From assembly GCF_021442025.1 (NCBI RefSeq), contig NZ_CP090446.1, positions 2,418,001-2,482,000 of the forward strand: a stretch of DNA of 64,000 nt. The letters are read 5' to 3'. A program made the position numbers and the translations under genes. This stretch comes from Sphingobacterium sp. SRCM116780. GTDB taxonomy: Bacteria > Bacteroidota > Bacteroidia > Sphingobacteriales > Sphingobacteriaceae. The notes beneath the pieces are model-generated. The model was not told the DNA's origin, searched no databases, and saw only the letters and a program-made list of their open reading frames with translations. How positions within the stretch are numbered: the stretch's first letter is position 1; each line of letters begins with the position of its first letter. Shown in pieces: positions 54,046 to 63,364 of the stretch.

Positions 54046-56091
54046 TTATTTTACGGTAGGGAAAGCTGCGATCCTTAATCGTGCTGCTCCCATAGGAATC
54101 AATTCAACTTCTTGTACAGGAGTTTCCGTTATGACTGGACTAACAGGCAATACAGCTGTCAATCCATTTTCATCAATCTTCCATCCTGCTATCTTCTTTG
54201 CCTTAGCCATTATGGAGATCGGAACTGCATTTGCTTCAAAGGGAAAGGAATCTTTCGGCCAAGCTCTTTTGACCACCTTCAATTGTTTCAGATCAGTCAG
54301 CTGCTCCTCTAAAAGGCCATAATTCCAATCACTGGCAGGAAGAATCTCAAAAGAAGGCCATTTTGTAGGATCAGCAGATTCCTGCCATTTAGAATCCCCT
54401 ATTGCCGAGGCTTTACTATCTTTTTGTACATAGTTTTCTTTTATTTTTAACGCATAGGTTAAGGGTCCCCGATTGATACTTACTGAGTTTTTATTTGCTG
54501 TCCATTGTTTCAATTCGATTGTCATTGGCAAAGACAACTCTACCCGATCTCCATTTTTCCAGTTACGTGCTATTTTAACATATTTCCCATTGTTTGCAAT
54601 ATCTGTCGCCTTACCATTAACCTTCACTTGTACTTGTTGAGCCCATGCTGGGATACGCAAATAAAATGGAAAATTCACCTGTTCAGAAGCAATACTTATT
54701 TTAAATGTAATCGCTTCCTCAAACGGATAATTGGTTTCCTGCTGGATATTGACAGTTTGATTATTGCCAACTTTTAAGGAAGCATGAGATGCTGCGTAGA
54801 GCACAGCAGCTATACCATTATCATTCGTCGCCATGTAGAGATGTTCAGCATAATAAGGCCATCCTTGACTATGGTTATGTTGACAACACCTCGAACTGAA
54901 TGGATTCATCATCAGAAAAGGTCCGTTATTGTCAATGCCAGGGGCATGATTATGGCTATCACTAATACTCATATTCGGACTGGTAATATAACGCAAAGCT
55001 CGGAAGTCTGCGGTAACTGCAGCTGGATAAGTATTAAAAGCGACCTCTTCGGCATGGTCAGCCCAAAACGGATCACCTGTAATTCCCAACAGTATTTCAT
55101 TTGAGGCCATCTGTTCCACCATACCACAAGTTTCAACCCCCTGTCTAGGATCTGTGTAACCAGGTCGCGCATTTTCATCTGCCCCAAACATACCCCCAGG
55201 AACCTGTCCAAAGACTTGTCTTACAAAATGAAAGTTATCATAAGTAGCTTTCAGGTCTGTTGCCGATTGACTTTTCAGATAATAAGTCGCTGGTTCTCTA
55301 AAACATTGCGCAATATTTACATTATGCCAATTGGGCAAATCATTTGTTTGTTCCCAATTCGCTGTGTTTCGATGTATTTTATCTGCCAATTCCATTAACC
55401 ATGCATTATCTTTGGTTCGATTGTATAACCAATATACAGATAATAAATTATCACCGCCACGACTATTTTCCCAATAATCCTGTAAGAAAAAACTATCAGG
55501 AAGTTTCAATTGCCATTTAAAATAGTTGGACATCAAGTCCAATACACGAGGATCAGTGCTATATTCATAGTACGATTGTAAGCACCAAAGCATGATCATA
55601 TTTCCCCACAAATCAGGTTTATTGTTTCTCAAAATCAAGGGTCCAAAATACCCATCTGGTCGTTGACTTTTTAATGCTGCTTCCAACCAAATCTTTGACT
55701 CTGCCAAGATTTTTGGATCCTTTAGGATATAGCCCAAATGTGCGTATCCTTTTAACCAATAAGGCACCTCTTCCCATCCAAAATCACCTTTACCATCTGT
55801 ACTCAACCAAGCATTATTTTTCTTAGAAAGCCAAGCACTAATCTCTCCAAGATGCCCAGTCAGGCCCTCTTTTTGCAATTCCAAATATTTACCCAACCAT
55901 CCATCAGGCACAATGCTACCAATTGGAATTTTGAGTAAAGCATTTTGTTTCAGTGGCAACCGATTATTAATGTAATTGACATTTTTAGCATCCATAGGCA
56001 ACTGATCAACAGTTACAATAGCAGCTGTCTGTGCAACAGTAGAGCTCCAAATACTAACAGAACAAACTAAAAATCCTAATGCTTTTATCAT
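54046..56091 (-). CDS. GH127-family beta-L-arabinofuranosidase-like enzyme
   Basis: A 681-residue secreted protein (signal peptide ending SSTVAQ) of the GH127 type (formerly DUF1680), an (alpha/alpha)6 barrel with C-terminal beta domains. The zinc/nucleophile set of the family is visible: Glu and Cys in GVETCGMVEQMA and the adjacent Cys pair in SSRCCQHNHSQGWP, where one Cys is the nucleophile in characterised members. They remove beta-L-arabinofuranose, as from extensin side chains or pectin. It starts 5 bases after the DUF3823 gene. Confidence 0.88.
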   Translation of the reverse strand: MIKALGFLVCSVSIWSSTVAQTAAIVTVDQLPMDAKNVNYINNRLPLKQNALLKIPIGSIVPDGWLGKYLELQKEGLTGHLGEISAWLSKKNNAWLSTDGKGDFGWEEVPYWLKGYAHLGYILKDPKILAESKIWLEAALKSQRPDGYFGPLILRNNKPDLWGNMIMLWCLQSYYEYSTDPRVLDLMSNYFKWQLKLPDSFFLQDYWENSRGGDNLLSVYWLYNRTKDNAWLMELADKIHRNTANWEQTNDLPNWHNVNIAQCFREPATYYLKSQSATDLKATYDNFHFVRQVFGQVPGGMFGADENARPGYTDPRQGVETCGMVEQMASNEILLGITGDPFWADHAEEVAFNTYPAAVTADFRALRYITSPNMSISDSHNHAPGIDNNGPFLMMNPFSSRCCQHNHSQGWPYYAEHLYMATNDNGIAAVLYAASHASLKVGNNQTVNIQQETNYPFEEAITFKISIASEQVNFPFYLRIPAWAQQVQVKVNGKATDIANNGKYVKIARNWKNGDRVELSLPMTIELKQWTANKNSVSINRGPLTYALKIKENYVQKDSKASAIGDSKWQESADPTKWPSFEILPASDWNYGLLEEQLTDLKQLKVVKRAWPKDSFPFEANAVPISIMAKAKKIAGWKIDENGLTAVLPVSPVITETPVQEVELIPMGAARLRIAAFPTVK

Positions 56092-56096
56092 AATGT

Positions 56097-56771
56097 TTAT
56101 TTCAATTTGTAAAGAGCACTATCGTAAATGGCTTCTGTTATTCCGGAGATTCTTAATCCCACACGTCCATAAACAGCAGTTCCTTTATCTAAGACGTCCT
56201 TAACGTCCAGTGCTAACTCAACATGAGAGGTCGTCACATCATTTTTTTCAATTTTTGCCGCATATTGCCCTAGATCAACAAATTTGGTATCATTAACAAG
56301 TAATACAACTCCATCTATTCCTCGACTATTATCAATTGTTTCGATATCAAAAGAAGCCTTCAATAGGTTGCCCTCCACTTGATAGTTGATGTTACTCAAT
56401 GTATAATAGGGTTTTACACTATAATCAATCGATGTATTACCTTTCACCTCGACTAACAAAGTATCCCGAGTGCCACCCCAAGGGCCATTCCCAGAGGTAC
56501 TGACCATTTTATAAGTACCATCAAACAATTGAGCGGAAAAAGAACCATCTTGTGTCAAATACACGTTGATTGCCGAACGAAACTGAAAACCATCTTGCCA
56601 TAGCTGTAAATAAACAGACTGATTAGATCCACGTACACCAATAGGCTTACCTTGATAGCTAACCTTTCCGCTTAACGTACTACCTGGCGCGTCATAATTA
56701 TCTTTACCGCAGCTCCCTAATACAAGGAAAGAACAGCATGCGATTATTATCCTTTTAACATATATTCTCAT
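56097..56771 (-). CDS. DUF3823 surface lipoprotein of the PUL
   Basis: A 224-residue lipoprotein (lipobox LVLGSC) made of two beta-sandwich parts: an N-terminal carboxypeptidase-regulatory-like fold (TLSGKVSYQGKPIG start) and a C-terminal domain of about 100 residues. It matches DUF3823, a group that follows SusC/SusD in PULs and plays the part of SusE/F-type surface glycan binding. It starts 5 bases after the SusD gene. Confidence 0.82.
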   Translation of the reverse strand: MRIYVKRIIIACCSFLVLGSCGKDNYDAPGSTLSGKVSYQGKPIGVRGSNQSVYLQLWQDGFQFRSAINVYLTQDGSFSAQLFDGTYKMVSTSGNGPWGGTRDTLLVEVKGNTSIDYSVKPYYTLSNINYQVEGNLLKASFDIETIDNSRGIDGVVLLVNDTKFVDLGQYAAKIEKNDVTTSHVELALDVKDVLDKGTAVYGRVGLRISGITEAIYDSALYKLK

Positions 56772-56776
56772 AGCTT

Positions 56777-58597
56777 TTATTGGTAAGGGTTACGGTTCAA
56801 TTTTGGATTATTGTTGATCCAGCTTTGATCAATGAAATTATAATAATTTTGGAATTTGAAATTACGCGGATATAACGTATGACTGGCTTTTTGTTTATCA
56901 AATATCCATTTGCCATTATTTGGATCACCAGGTGCATAGATTTTATATGGAAACAATACATAGTGTACTGCTTTTGCGTTATCGGCATTGCCATTCCATA
57001 TCTCATGTGCGATACGCCATCTTTTCAGATCCCAAAAACGGTGATCTTCAAATGCAAATTCGACTCTTCGCTCTCGAACAATATCATTCAAAGTAAGTGT
57101 TGTTAGTTTTTGTATTCCACCCCGATCACGCAATTGGTTGACATATCCTAGCAATTCAGGCTGTGGCTTTCCTAACTCTAATCCTGCCTCGGCTGCGATC
57201 AATAAAAATTCAGCATAACGGAATCGGACGAACCAGATATCGCTACCTCTACCCCGAGTAGACGCATCTTTATTTTCATCAATAAACTTCCGAATGTTAA
57301 AACCAGTCTTATTCACATATTGATCATTGGAAGTCGTTGGTCCATCGTTACTGGTAATTAATCCACCATATTTAGCATCTGATTTCCCAGGAGAAGCAGT
57401 GATTGTTTTCCATTGTCCATTTTCCAGATAACGTACTCCAGCCTGATAGGTAATTTTTGTACCTGCAAAATCAGCTCCTGAATAAATCACTGTTCCAAAA
57501 AGGCGTGCATCTTTATTCGCAAAAATATCTTCTGGATTGGTATAATAAATATAATTACCAGCAGCATCCTTTGTTTTTAATTCGCCGTTCCGATTATCTG
57601 TATATTCAAAATCTTCTACCAGATTCAAGACAGGAGTGACAAAATTAGCATCAATATCACCTCGAACTGATGAAGCAATATTATTGTTACTGAAACTGTG
57701 TGTTTCGCCTGGATAAGCATAATCTTTAGCCCAGATCACCTCATTACTTGATTTGGAAGTCACGGCCAAATAGAAATTCTTTCCCTTATCCGGATTTGCA
57801 TTATAGAGTGCATATGGACTGTTGTTAACGATGTCCAGCGCCGTTTCATAAGCTATTTGATAATATTTATTGGCCTCTCCTACTGGTATCCCGACTTCAC
57901 CACTAGCAGTCACAACATCTGGAGTTTTATAATTAAATTTTGCAATTGATGCCGCGTATAAACTTGCTCTGGCTTTCAAAGCCAAGGCCGTCCATTTGTT
58001 TGCCCTTGCCGAATTGATTGTTTTATCCGTACCTAGCATTTGTGCTGCTTCTGTACATTCACTAATGACATAATCATAACTTACTGCTTCTGTCGATCGT
58101 GGTAATTGCAACTCTGCAGGATCCATAGCCCCTTCATACGTATACACCTTATCTCCTACTATTGGAACTCCACCCAAACGTTTTATCATATTGAAATAAG
58201 TCCAAGCACGAATAAAACGCGCTTCCCCCTCTATACTTTTCTTATTCGATTCTTCCAGTGAAGAACTGCGAATACCTGCAATAAACTGATTGAGATTTCG
58301 AATTAATCCATAGTCGTACATACGCCAAAAATCATTCGGAAACTCTTGCATATTATTGGGTGAACCACTTGAAAACCCTGCTTCGTCCAACATGGCAAAA
58401 GAACCATTATCGCCAAAATGCTGACCCCAGCTGATACGTCCATAATAATTTGCCAGCACAGATTTCACCATATTCTGATCGGTGAAAATTTGATCATCTG
58501 TAAAAATGGATTGCGATTCGCGATCCAAAAATTTTTCGCAGCTCGAAAAAGTCCATAGTAGACATGCTGCTACTATTGTTATTTTTTTACTAAGCAT
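56777..58597 (-). CDS. susD: SusD/RagB-type surface glycan-binding lipoprotein
   Basis: A 606-residue lipoprotein (lipobox TFSSC) with TPR-like helices and the SusD signature regions: EGEARFIRAWTYFNMIKRLG near residues 125-145, ALYAASI in the helical core and the C-terminal RERRVEFAFEDHRFWDLKRW. It caps the SusC transporter and binds the target glycan at the cell surface. It starts 5 bases after the SusC gene. Confidence 0.95.
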   Translation of the reverse strand: MLSKKITIVAACLLWTFSSCEKFLDRESQSIFTDDQIFTDQNMVKSVLANYYGRISWGQHFGDNGSFAMLDEAGFSSGSPNNMQEFPNDFWRMYDYGLIRNLNQFIAGIRSSSLEESNKKSIEGEARFIRAWTYFNMIKRLGGVPIVGDKVYTYEGAMDPAELQLPRSTEAVSYDYVISECTEAAQMLGTDKTINSARANKWTALALKARASLYAASIAKFNYKTPDVVTASGEVGIPVGEANKYYQIAYETALDIVNNSPYALYNANPDKGKNFYLAVTSKSSNEVIWAKDYAYPGETHSFSNNNIASSVRGDIDANFVTPVLNLVEDFEYTDNRNGELKTKDAAGNYIYYTNPEDIFANKDARLFGTVIYSGADFAGTKITYQAGVRYLENGQWKTITASPGKSDAKYGGLITSNDGPTTSNDQYVNKTGFNIRKFIDENKDASTRGRGSDIWFVRFRYAEFLLIAAEAGLELGKPQPELLGYVNQLRDRGGIQKLTTLTLNDIVRERRVEFAFEDHRFWDLKRWRIAHEIWNGNADNAKAVHYVLFPYKIYAPGDPNNGKWIFDKQKASHTLYPRNFKFQNYYNFIDQSWINNNPKLNRNPYQ

Positions 58598-58602
58598 ATG
58601 CC

Positions 58603-61600
58603 TTAGAAAGTTAAGTTGACACCTAAGTTAATAACTCGATTGGTGGGATATTGAATACCTGAATCACTCGTGATTTCTGGATCAATTTTCATTTCCCCTA
58701 AATTGTCTATACTAAATAGATTTTGCATCATCGTATAGATTCTTAAACGTTGAATACCTGCAGGTTTCATCCATCTATCGGGCAAGGTGTAACCGAACTG
58801 CAGATTCCTCAGTTTCAAATAATTGACATTTTTTAACCAAAAATCACTATGCCAATAATTACTGTGATCTTGATGTCCACGAATTAACGTTGGATATTTA
58901 CCTGGAATCAATGTACTATTGGGATCCGTGATATCACTCAACATCCATTGATCTTCCATATAGTATTGCGCATTGTTACCGCCATCATGAAAAGGCAACA
59001 TACCTTCATAGTTGGCTCGATAAGACGCAAATGAAGCTCCTGTAAAATCCATCGCCAAATCGAAACCTTTATATTGTGCTCCAAGATTCAGGGCGTAGTT
59101 AAAATAAGGAAGTCCTCCTTGACGATATCCGATAGGACGAGCATCTAAGTCATTGATCACTTTATCACCATTTATATCGTCATATTTGATGTCTCCAGGT
59201 CTTAAGGTTGTATTCCCTTGTCTATCATTGTCTACATCATAATTGGCAATTTCTTCCCACGATTGAAACTGTCCTGTGGCATGTAACCCCCAATTTAAAA
59301 AGGCATACCGATCATAGATGGAATTGCGGTATTGATCCCATGAGTTACCGAAACGAGGTTTATATTGTTCTCCATCTATTTGCCTTGCGAAAGTAAAATT
59401 ACCTCCGACAAAATAGCTTAGATCACTGATTTTGCTTCGCCACATGATAGAACCATCAAAACCTCTGTGGATATCCGAATTCAGATTTTCATAAGGCAGG
59501 CCAAATCCCACTTCATTCGGGATCAAGATATCATTTCTTGAAGCTGGTAAACCTTTACGTTTACGTTCGAAGAAATCAAGACTACCTGATAATCTTCCAC
59601 CCAATGTGCTGAAATCCATACCCACATTCATCATATGCGCTTCGATCCATGATAGAGTGGTTACAGGAAGTCCTCTTGGTTGTGTACCAATGACATATTT
59701 ACCATCGATCGTAGATCCTCCAGTTTTATAGGTATAACCACTTAAATACCCAAAAGCATTATATCCCCACGCATCCAAATTATCATCTCCTAGAACACCG
59801 TAAGAAGCTCTTAACTTAAGATCATCGAATACCGTTTTCAAATTATCCTCCCAGAATTTTTCACTGGAAATACGCCATCCTGCAGAAACAGAAGGAAAAA
59901 ATCCCCATCGGCTACCTGGAGCAAATTTCCAAGATCCATCATAACGAGAAGATAATTCCAACAGGTATTTTTGATCGTAGTCATAATTTACTCGTCCAGC
60001 AAAACCCGCTCTTGCTTGTGTATTGATTCCTGTATCATTATAGGTATCCATCGTTTGAAAATAAATTAAGCTCAAAGCATTAGATGCTGGACGATCGTGT
60101 ACATAAATATCAGGGTTATCTCTTTTGATCGATTCTGCTGCCAGCACGGCATTAATTCCGTGTTTGCCAAAGCGCTTATTGTAGTTTAATGTAAACTGGG
60201 TAGACAATTCCTCCACTTGCGTAATAGAACGTTCGCGCCAAGGATTATCCATGCTAAACATGACTGGATAAGTATCTGTCGGTTCATCATACTTATATAA
60301 TTTATACGTAAATTCCTGATTGTCCATCCATTTGTTCGCCAAATAATAACCAACTGTACCTTTCGCAACCAAATCATTCGTTATCTTATACTCCGCATTA
60401 AAATTTAATTGCATCACGCGCCAGGTCTCTTTATACTCTCCCGAAAGATCATAATTCAACATCGCAAAATTAGTTTCCGTATTAGCAGCAGTTTGCGTCG
60501 GATAGAGCGGGTTGTCATTCGCAAAAGGACGAGCAGTAGGTAAGTTTCGATAGATCGCAAACAAAGCCTGCCAAGTATCATCAGCTCCAGGAACACCTGG
60601 TTGTTGCCTTTTTTCAATTCGGCCATTTAAGTTCGCTCCAATTTTTAATTTTTTGGAAACATTAGCATCAATATTCATTTGTACATTCGTCCGGTTAAAA
60701 CCTCCATAATTCTGAATAATGGATTTTTGATCCAGATGCCCAGCACTTATATAGTAATTGATTTTCTCCGAACCACCACTTACACTACCCGAAAAATAGG
60801 TTTGCGGACTGGTCTTAAGAATATAGTCGTACCAATCAAAAGGCCTATATCCTTTTTCTGTACCTTGTTCCCATTTTGCTAGATCATCTAAAGTATATTT
60901 AGGATCTTGTACGCCCAGAATAGCATCCGATTGGATATAACTCTTGATATAGGTACTGGCATCAGCGGGTTTAGGAAAACGAAACATATTTTGCCAACCA
61001 TAATAAGAGTTGAGGCTAAACGTATTATTATCTCCTCTTTTTCCTTTTTTAGTGGTTACCACAACCACACCATTCGCAGCACGAACACCATAAATTGCTG
61101 CCGAGGCATCCTTCAATACGGAAACCGATTCAATATCATTAAAATCAAGATTATTAAATTGTCCCTCGTCTTTTTGAACGCCATCAATAACATAAAGAGG
61201 TGTTCCCATGTTCCGAATGTTTATACCCGTAGAAGCGCCAGGACGACCGTCGGACATCCGACTATTTACCCCCGCAATCTTTCCAACCAAAGCACCAGAT
61301 GTGGTAGTGGCGACTGATCTAGAAAGATCTTGAGAAGAAACAGCAGAAATAGCTCCTGTTATCGATTCCTTCTTTTGTGTTCCGTAACCCACGACAACAA
61401 CTTCGTCAATCTGAGACTCGTTGGTTTGTAATACGATTTGAAGATTGGATGTTGCGGCTACTTCTTGCGTCACATAACCAACGGATTTAATAATTAGTAT
61501 TTCACCTGTATTGGTATTCGGCAGATTGAACTGACCAAGATCATTGGTCGAGGTTGCGACTTTAGGATTAGATTTCACTGAAATCGTAACGCTACCGATA

Positions 61601-61767
61601 GGTGTTCCATCTTTATCTTTTACTGTTCCATTAATGGATTTCTGCAATCGGAACTCAACATTAGATGTTGAACGAGACAATGTCAATCCAGAGGCTGTTG
61701 GCAAAAAACAACTGGCAGTACAGAACATAGTAATAGATAGTGGCAGACATTTAAAATCTTTAAGCAT
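58603..61767 (-). CDS. susC: SusC/RagA-type TonB-dependent outer-membrane transporter
   Basis: A 1054-residue protein: signal-like N-terminus (the usual position for cleavage is blurred), a carboxypeptidase-regulatory-like domain (about 45-115: INGTVKDKDGTPIGSVTISV), the TonB box/start of plug (DEVVVVGYGTQKKESITGAI) and a 22-strand barrel ending INLGVNLTF. It imports oligosaccharides with TonB energy together with SusD. It heads the operon and has a TAAATTTG -7 box 33 bases before its start. Confidence 0.95.
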   Translation of the reverse strand: MLKDFKCLPLSITMFCTASCFLPTASGLTLSRSTSNVEFRLQKSINGTVKDKDGTPIGSVTISVKSNPKVATSTNDLGQFNLPNTNTGEILIIKSVGYVTQEVAATSNLQIVLQTNESQIDEVVVVGYGTQKKESITGAISAVSSQDLSRSVATTTSGALVGKIAGVNSRMSDGRPGASTGINIRNMGTPLYVIDGVQKDEGQFNNLDFNDIESVSVLKDASAAIYGVRAANGVVVVTTKKGKRGDNNTFSLNSYYGWQNMFRFPKPADASTYIKSYIQSDAILGVQDPKYTLDDLAKWEQGTEKGYRPFDWYDYILKTSPQTYFSGSVSGGSEKINYYISAGHLDQKSIIQNYGGFNRTNVQMNIDANVSKKLKIGANLNGRIEKRQQPGVPGADDTWQALFAIYRNLPTARPFANDNPLYPTQTAANTETNFAMLNYDLSGEYKETWRVMQLNFNAEYKITNDLVAKGTVGYYLANKWMDNQEFTYKLYKYDEPTDTYPVMFSMDNPWRERSITQVEELSTQFTLNYNKRFGKHGINAVLAAESIKRDNPDIYVHDRPASNALSLIYFQTMDTYNDTGINTQARAGFAGRVNYDYDQKYLLELSSRYDGSWKFAPGSRWGFFPSVSAGWRISSEKFWEDNLKTVFDDLKLRASYGVLGDDNLDAWGYNAFGYLSGYTYKTGGSTIDGKYVIGTQPRGLPVTTLSWIEAHMMNVGMDFSTLGGRLSGSLDFFERKRKGLPASRNDILIPNEVGFGLPYENLNSDIHRGFDGSIMWRSKISDLSYFVGGNFTFARQIDGEQYKPRFGNSWDQYRNSIYDRYAFLNWGLHATGQFQSWEEIANYDVDNDRQGNTTLRPGDIKYDDINGDKVINDLDARPIGYRQGGLPYFNYALNLGAQYKGFDLAMDFTGASFASYRANYEGMLPFHDGGNNAQYYMEDQWMLSDITDPNSTLIPGKYPTLIRGHQDHSNYWHSDFWLKNVNYLKLRNLQFGYTLPDRWMKPAGIQRLRIYTMMQNLFSIDNLGEMKIDPEITSDSGIQYPTNRVINLGVNLTF

Positions 61768-61799
61768 ATCTAGTGTATTTAGTTTTATTATTGGTTATC

Positions 61800-61807
61800 C
61801 AAATTTA
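61800..61807 (-). promoter_or_regulatory. -7 box TAAATTTG for the PUL operon
   Basis: On the minus strand an exact TAnnTTTG match 33 bases before the susC start. Likely the main promoter of the locus. Confidence 0.55.
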
Positions 61808-61909
61808 GCTGATAACTCCAACCTCAGACTTTCGAATTTTCTCAATAATCTGCTTATTTGTATCATTTCATGTTAACAAGCTAAACCGTTTTAATTTTCC
61901 TTAAATAAA

Positions 61910-61941
61910 AAAGCGCAGCTTCCAATCTGAAGCTGCGCTTT
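61910..61941 (-). terminator. Terminator of galM
   Basis: A 13-bp perfect stem (61910-61922 with 61929-61941, arm AAAGCGCAGCTTC). On the minus strand it is followed by TTTTATTTAAGG. It separates galM from susC. Confidence 0.8.
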
Positions 61942-61969
61942 ATCCTATAATAACTATTTAAATGATCGA

Positions 61970-63130
61970 TTACTTTGTTGAAAACCGATACAAAGATTTC
62001 GTTTTATAAATCTGCCCTGGAGTTAACAGCGTAGACGGAAAACTAGGTTGATTGGGTGAATCTGGAAAATGTTGCGGTTCTAGGCAAAATGCTGTACGAA
62101 ATGAATCTTTTTTACCATTCTTCAACTGTACCTGCTCATTCATAAAATTACCGCTATAGAACTGAATTCCTGGTTCCTGTGTCCAAATTTCCATTTCGAT
62201 ACCCGACTTGTCTCCAACAACAAGGGCTGCCTTGTGCCATTCCCCATCTGTCGATTTGTTCAATACAAAATTATGATCATATCCTTTTCCATAAAAAAGT
62301 TGTTGATCATTCGCATTGATATCTTTTCCAATCGTTTTCGCTACTGTAAAATCAAAGGCCGTCCCTTTTACCGATGCTAATTCCCCTGTTGGAATCAATG
62401 TGCTATCCACTGGGGTAAATTGATCCGCAAATAATTGCAATTGATGATCTAAAACTGTTCCACTACCTTCCCCGTTCAGATTAAAGTAAGCGTGGTTGGT
62501 CAGATTGATAACTGTTTTTTTATCAGATTGTGCTTGATAAGCAATTGTCAACTCGTTTTGATCATTTAAGGAATAAGTAACTTCCATCGCAATATTGCCA
62601 GGAAAACCTTCCGCACCATCAGGTAATGTATAAGAGAAAGTAATGGCTGAATCATTTGCAGATTTCACGGACCAGTTGGCAAAATGTACACCTTTAAATC
62701 CACCATGCAACGTATTCACACCATTGTTAATAGCAAGTTTATACGTTTGTCCATCTATTTTGAATTTACCTTTTGCAATACGGTTACCAAAAGGGCCGAC
62801 AATTGTTCCAAAAAAAGGTTCCTTTGGATTATTGTAATCTGCTCCTTTTGCAAATCCCAGCACCACGTCACGTAAGTTACCTTCTTGATCAGGCACCCAT
62901 AATCCTACAATCCTTGCCCCAAAATTGGTGAAATAGGCTTTCATCCCATTTTTATTTTTCAATTCATACAGATGAACATCCATATTATTGACTTTTCCTG
63001 CAAAAGAGGAACTATCCATTTGCGTCGTTGGCGAATTTTCATCACTATTTTTTGATGCATTGGGTTGTTGACACGCCATTAGAACGGCAAAAGTACTTGC
63101 CAGACCTATCCATTTCATTTTTCTATTCAT
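61970..63130 (-). CDS. galM: Secreted aldose 1-epimerase (mutarotase) lipoprotein
   Basis: A 386-residue lipoprotein (lipobox VLMAC) with a galactose-mutarotase beta-sandwich fold. Catalytic and binding residues are visible: His in NGVNTLHGGFKG, His in VINLTNHAYFNLNG and Glu in FCLEPQHFPDSPNQP. It interconverts sugar anomers, helpful when cleaved sugars must reach a transporter or kinase. Its gene is upstream of the PUL operon but has its own terminator. Confidence 0.9.
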   Translation of the reverse strand: MNRKMKWIGLASTFAVLMACQQPNASKNSDENSPTTQMDSSSFAGKVNNMDVHLYELKNKNGMKAYFTNFGARIVGLWVPDQEGNLRDVVLGFAKGADYNNPKEPFFGTIVGPFGNRIAKGKFKIDGQTYKLAINNGVNTLHGGFKGVHFANWSVKSANDSAITFSYTLPDGAEGFPGNIAMEVTYSLNDQNELTIAYQAQSDKKTVINLTNHAYFNLNGEGSGTVLDHQLQLFADQFTPVDSTLIPTGELASVKGTAFDFTVAKTIGKDINANDQQLFYGKGYDHNFVLNKSTDGEWHKAALVVGDKSGIEMEIWTQEPGIQFYSGNFMNEQVQLKNGKKDSFRTAFCLEPQHFPDSPNQPSFPSTLLTPGQIYKTKSLYRFSTK

Positions 63131-63364
63131 CCTTATATAATTTAAATCGGTTTATAACTATCCTTTTTTATGTCTCTTATTTTGGCCTTTGTCGTTCGAC
63201 AATTGCTGTATTTCAACAAAAGAGATCAGATGTACATGAGAAGTTCTGTTTTATTTTCTATTTTTACCTATCAATAGCACAAATGCTAAAATCCTAAATT
63301 TTCAAAACATTGATGATCGAAATTGTTTCATAATTTCGCTATTTTGTATCAATAACCAATAAAC
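63131..63364. other. Divergent region between galM and the hybrid sensor gene
   Basis: 234 bases without a gene. A near -7 match (TATTTTG, about 63340-63346) precedes the hybrid sensor gene; no clear match was found for galM. Confidence 0.5.

Noticed and set aside
60907-61317. Plus-strand 136-residue frame inside susC
   Set aside because: Opposite-strand shadow with no signal, domain or promoter; susC is complete over this stretch.
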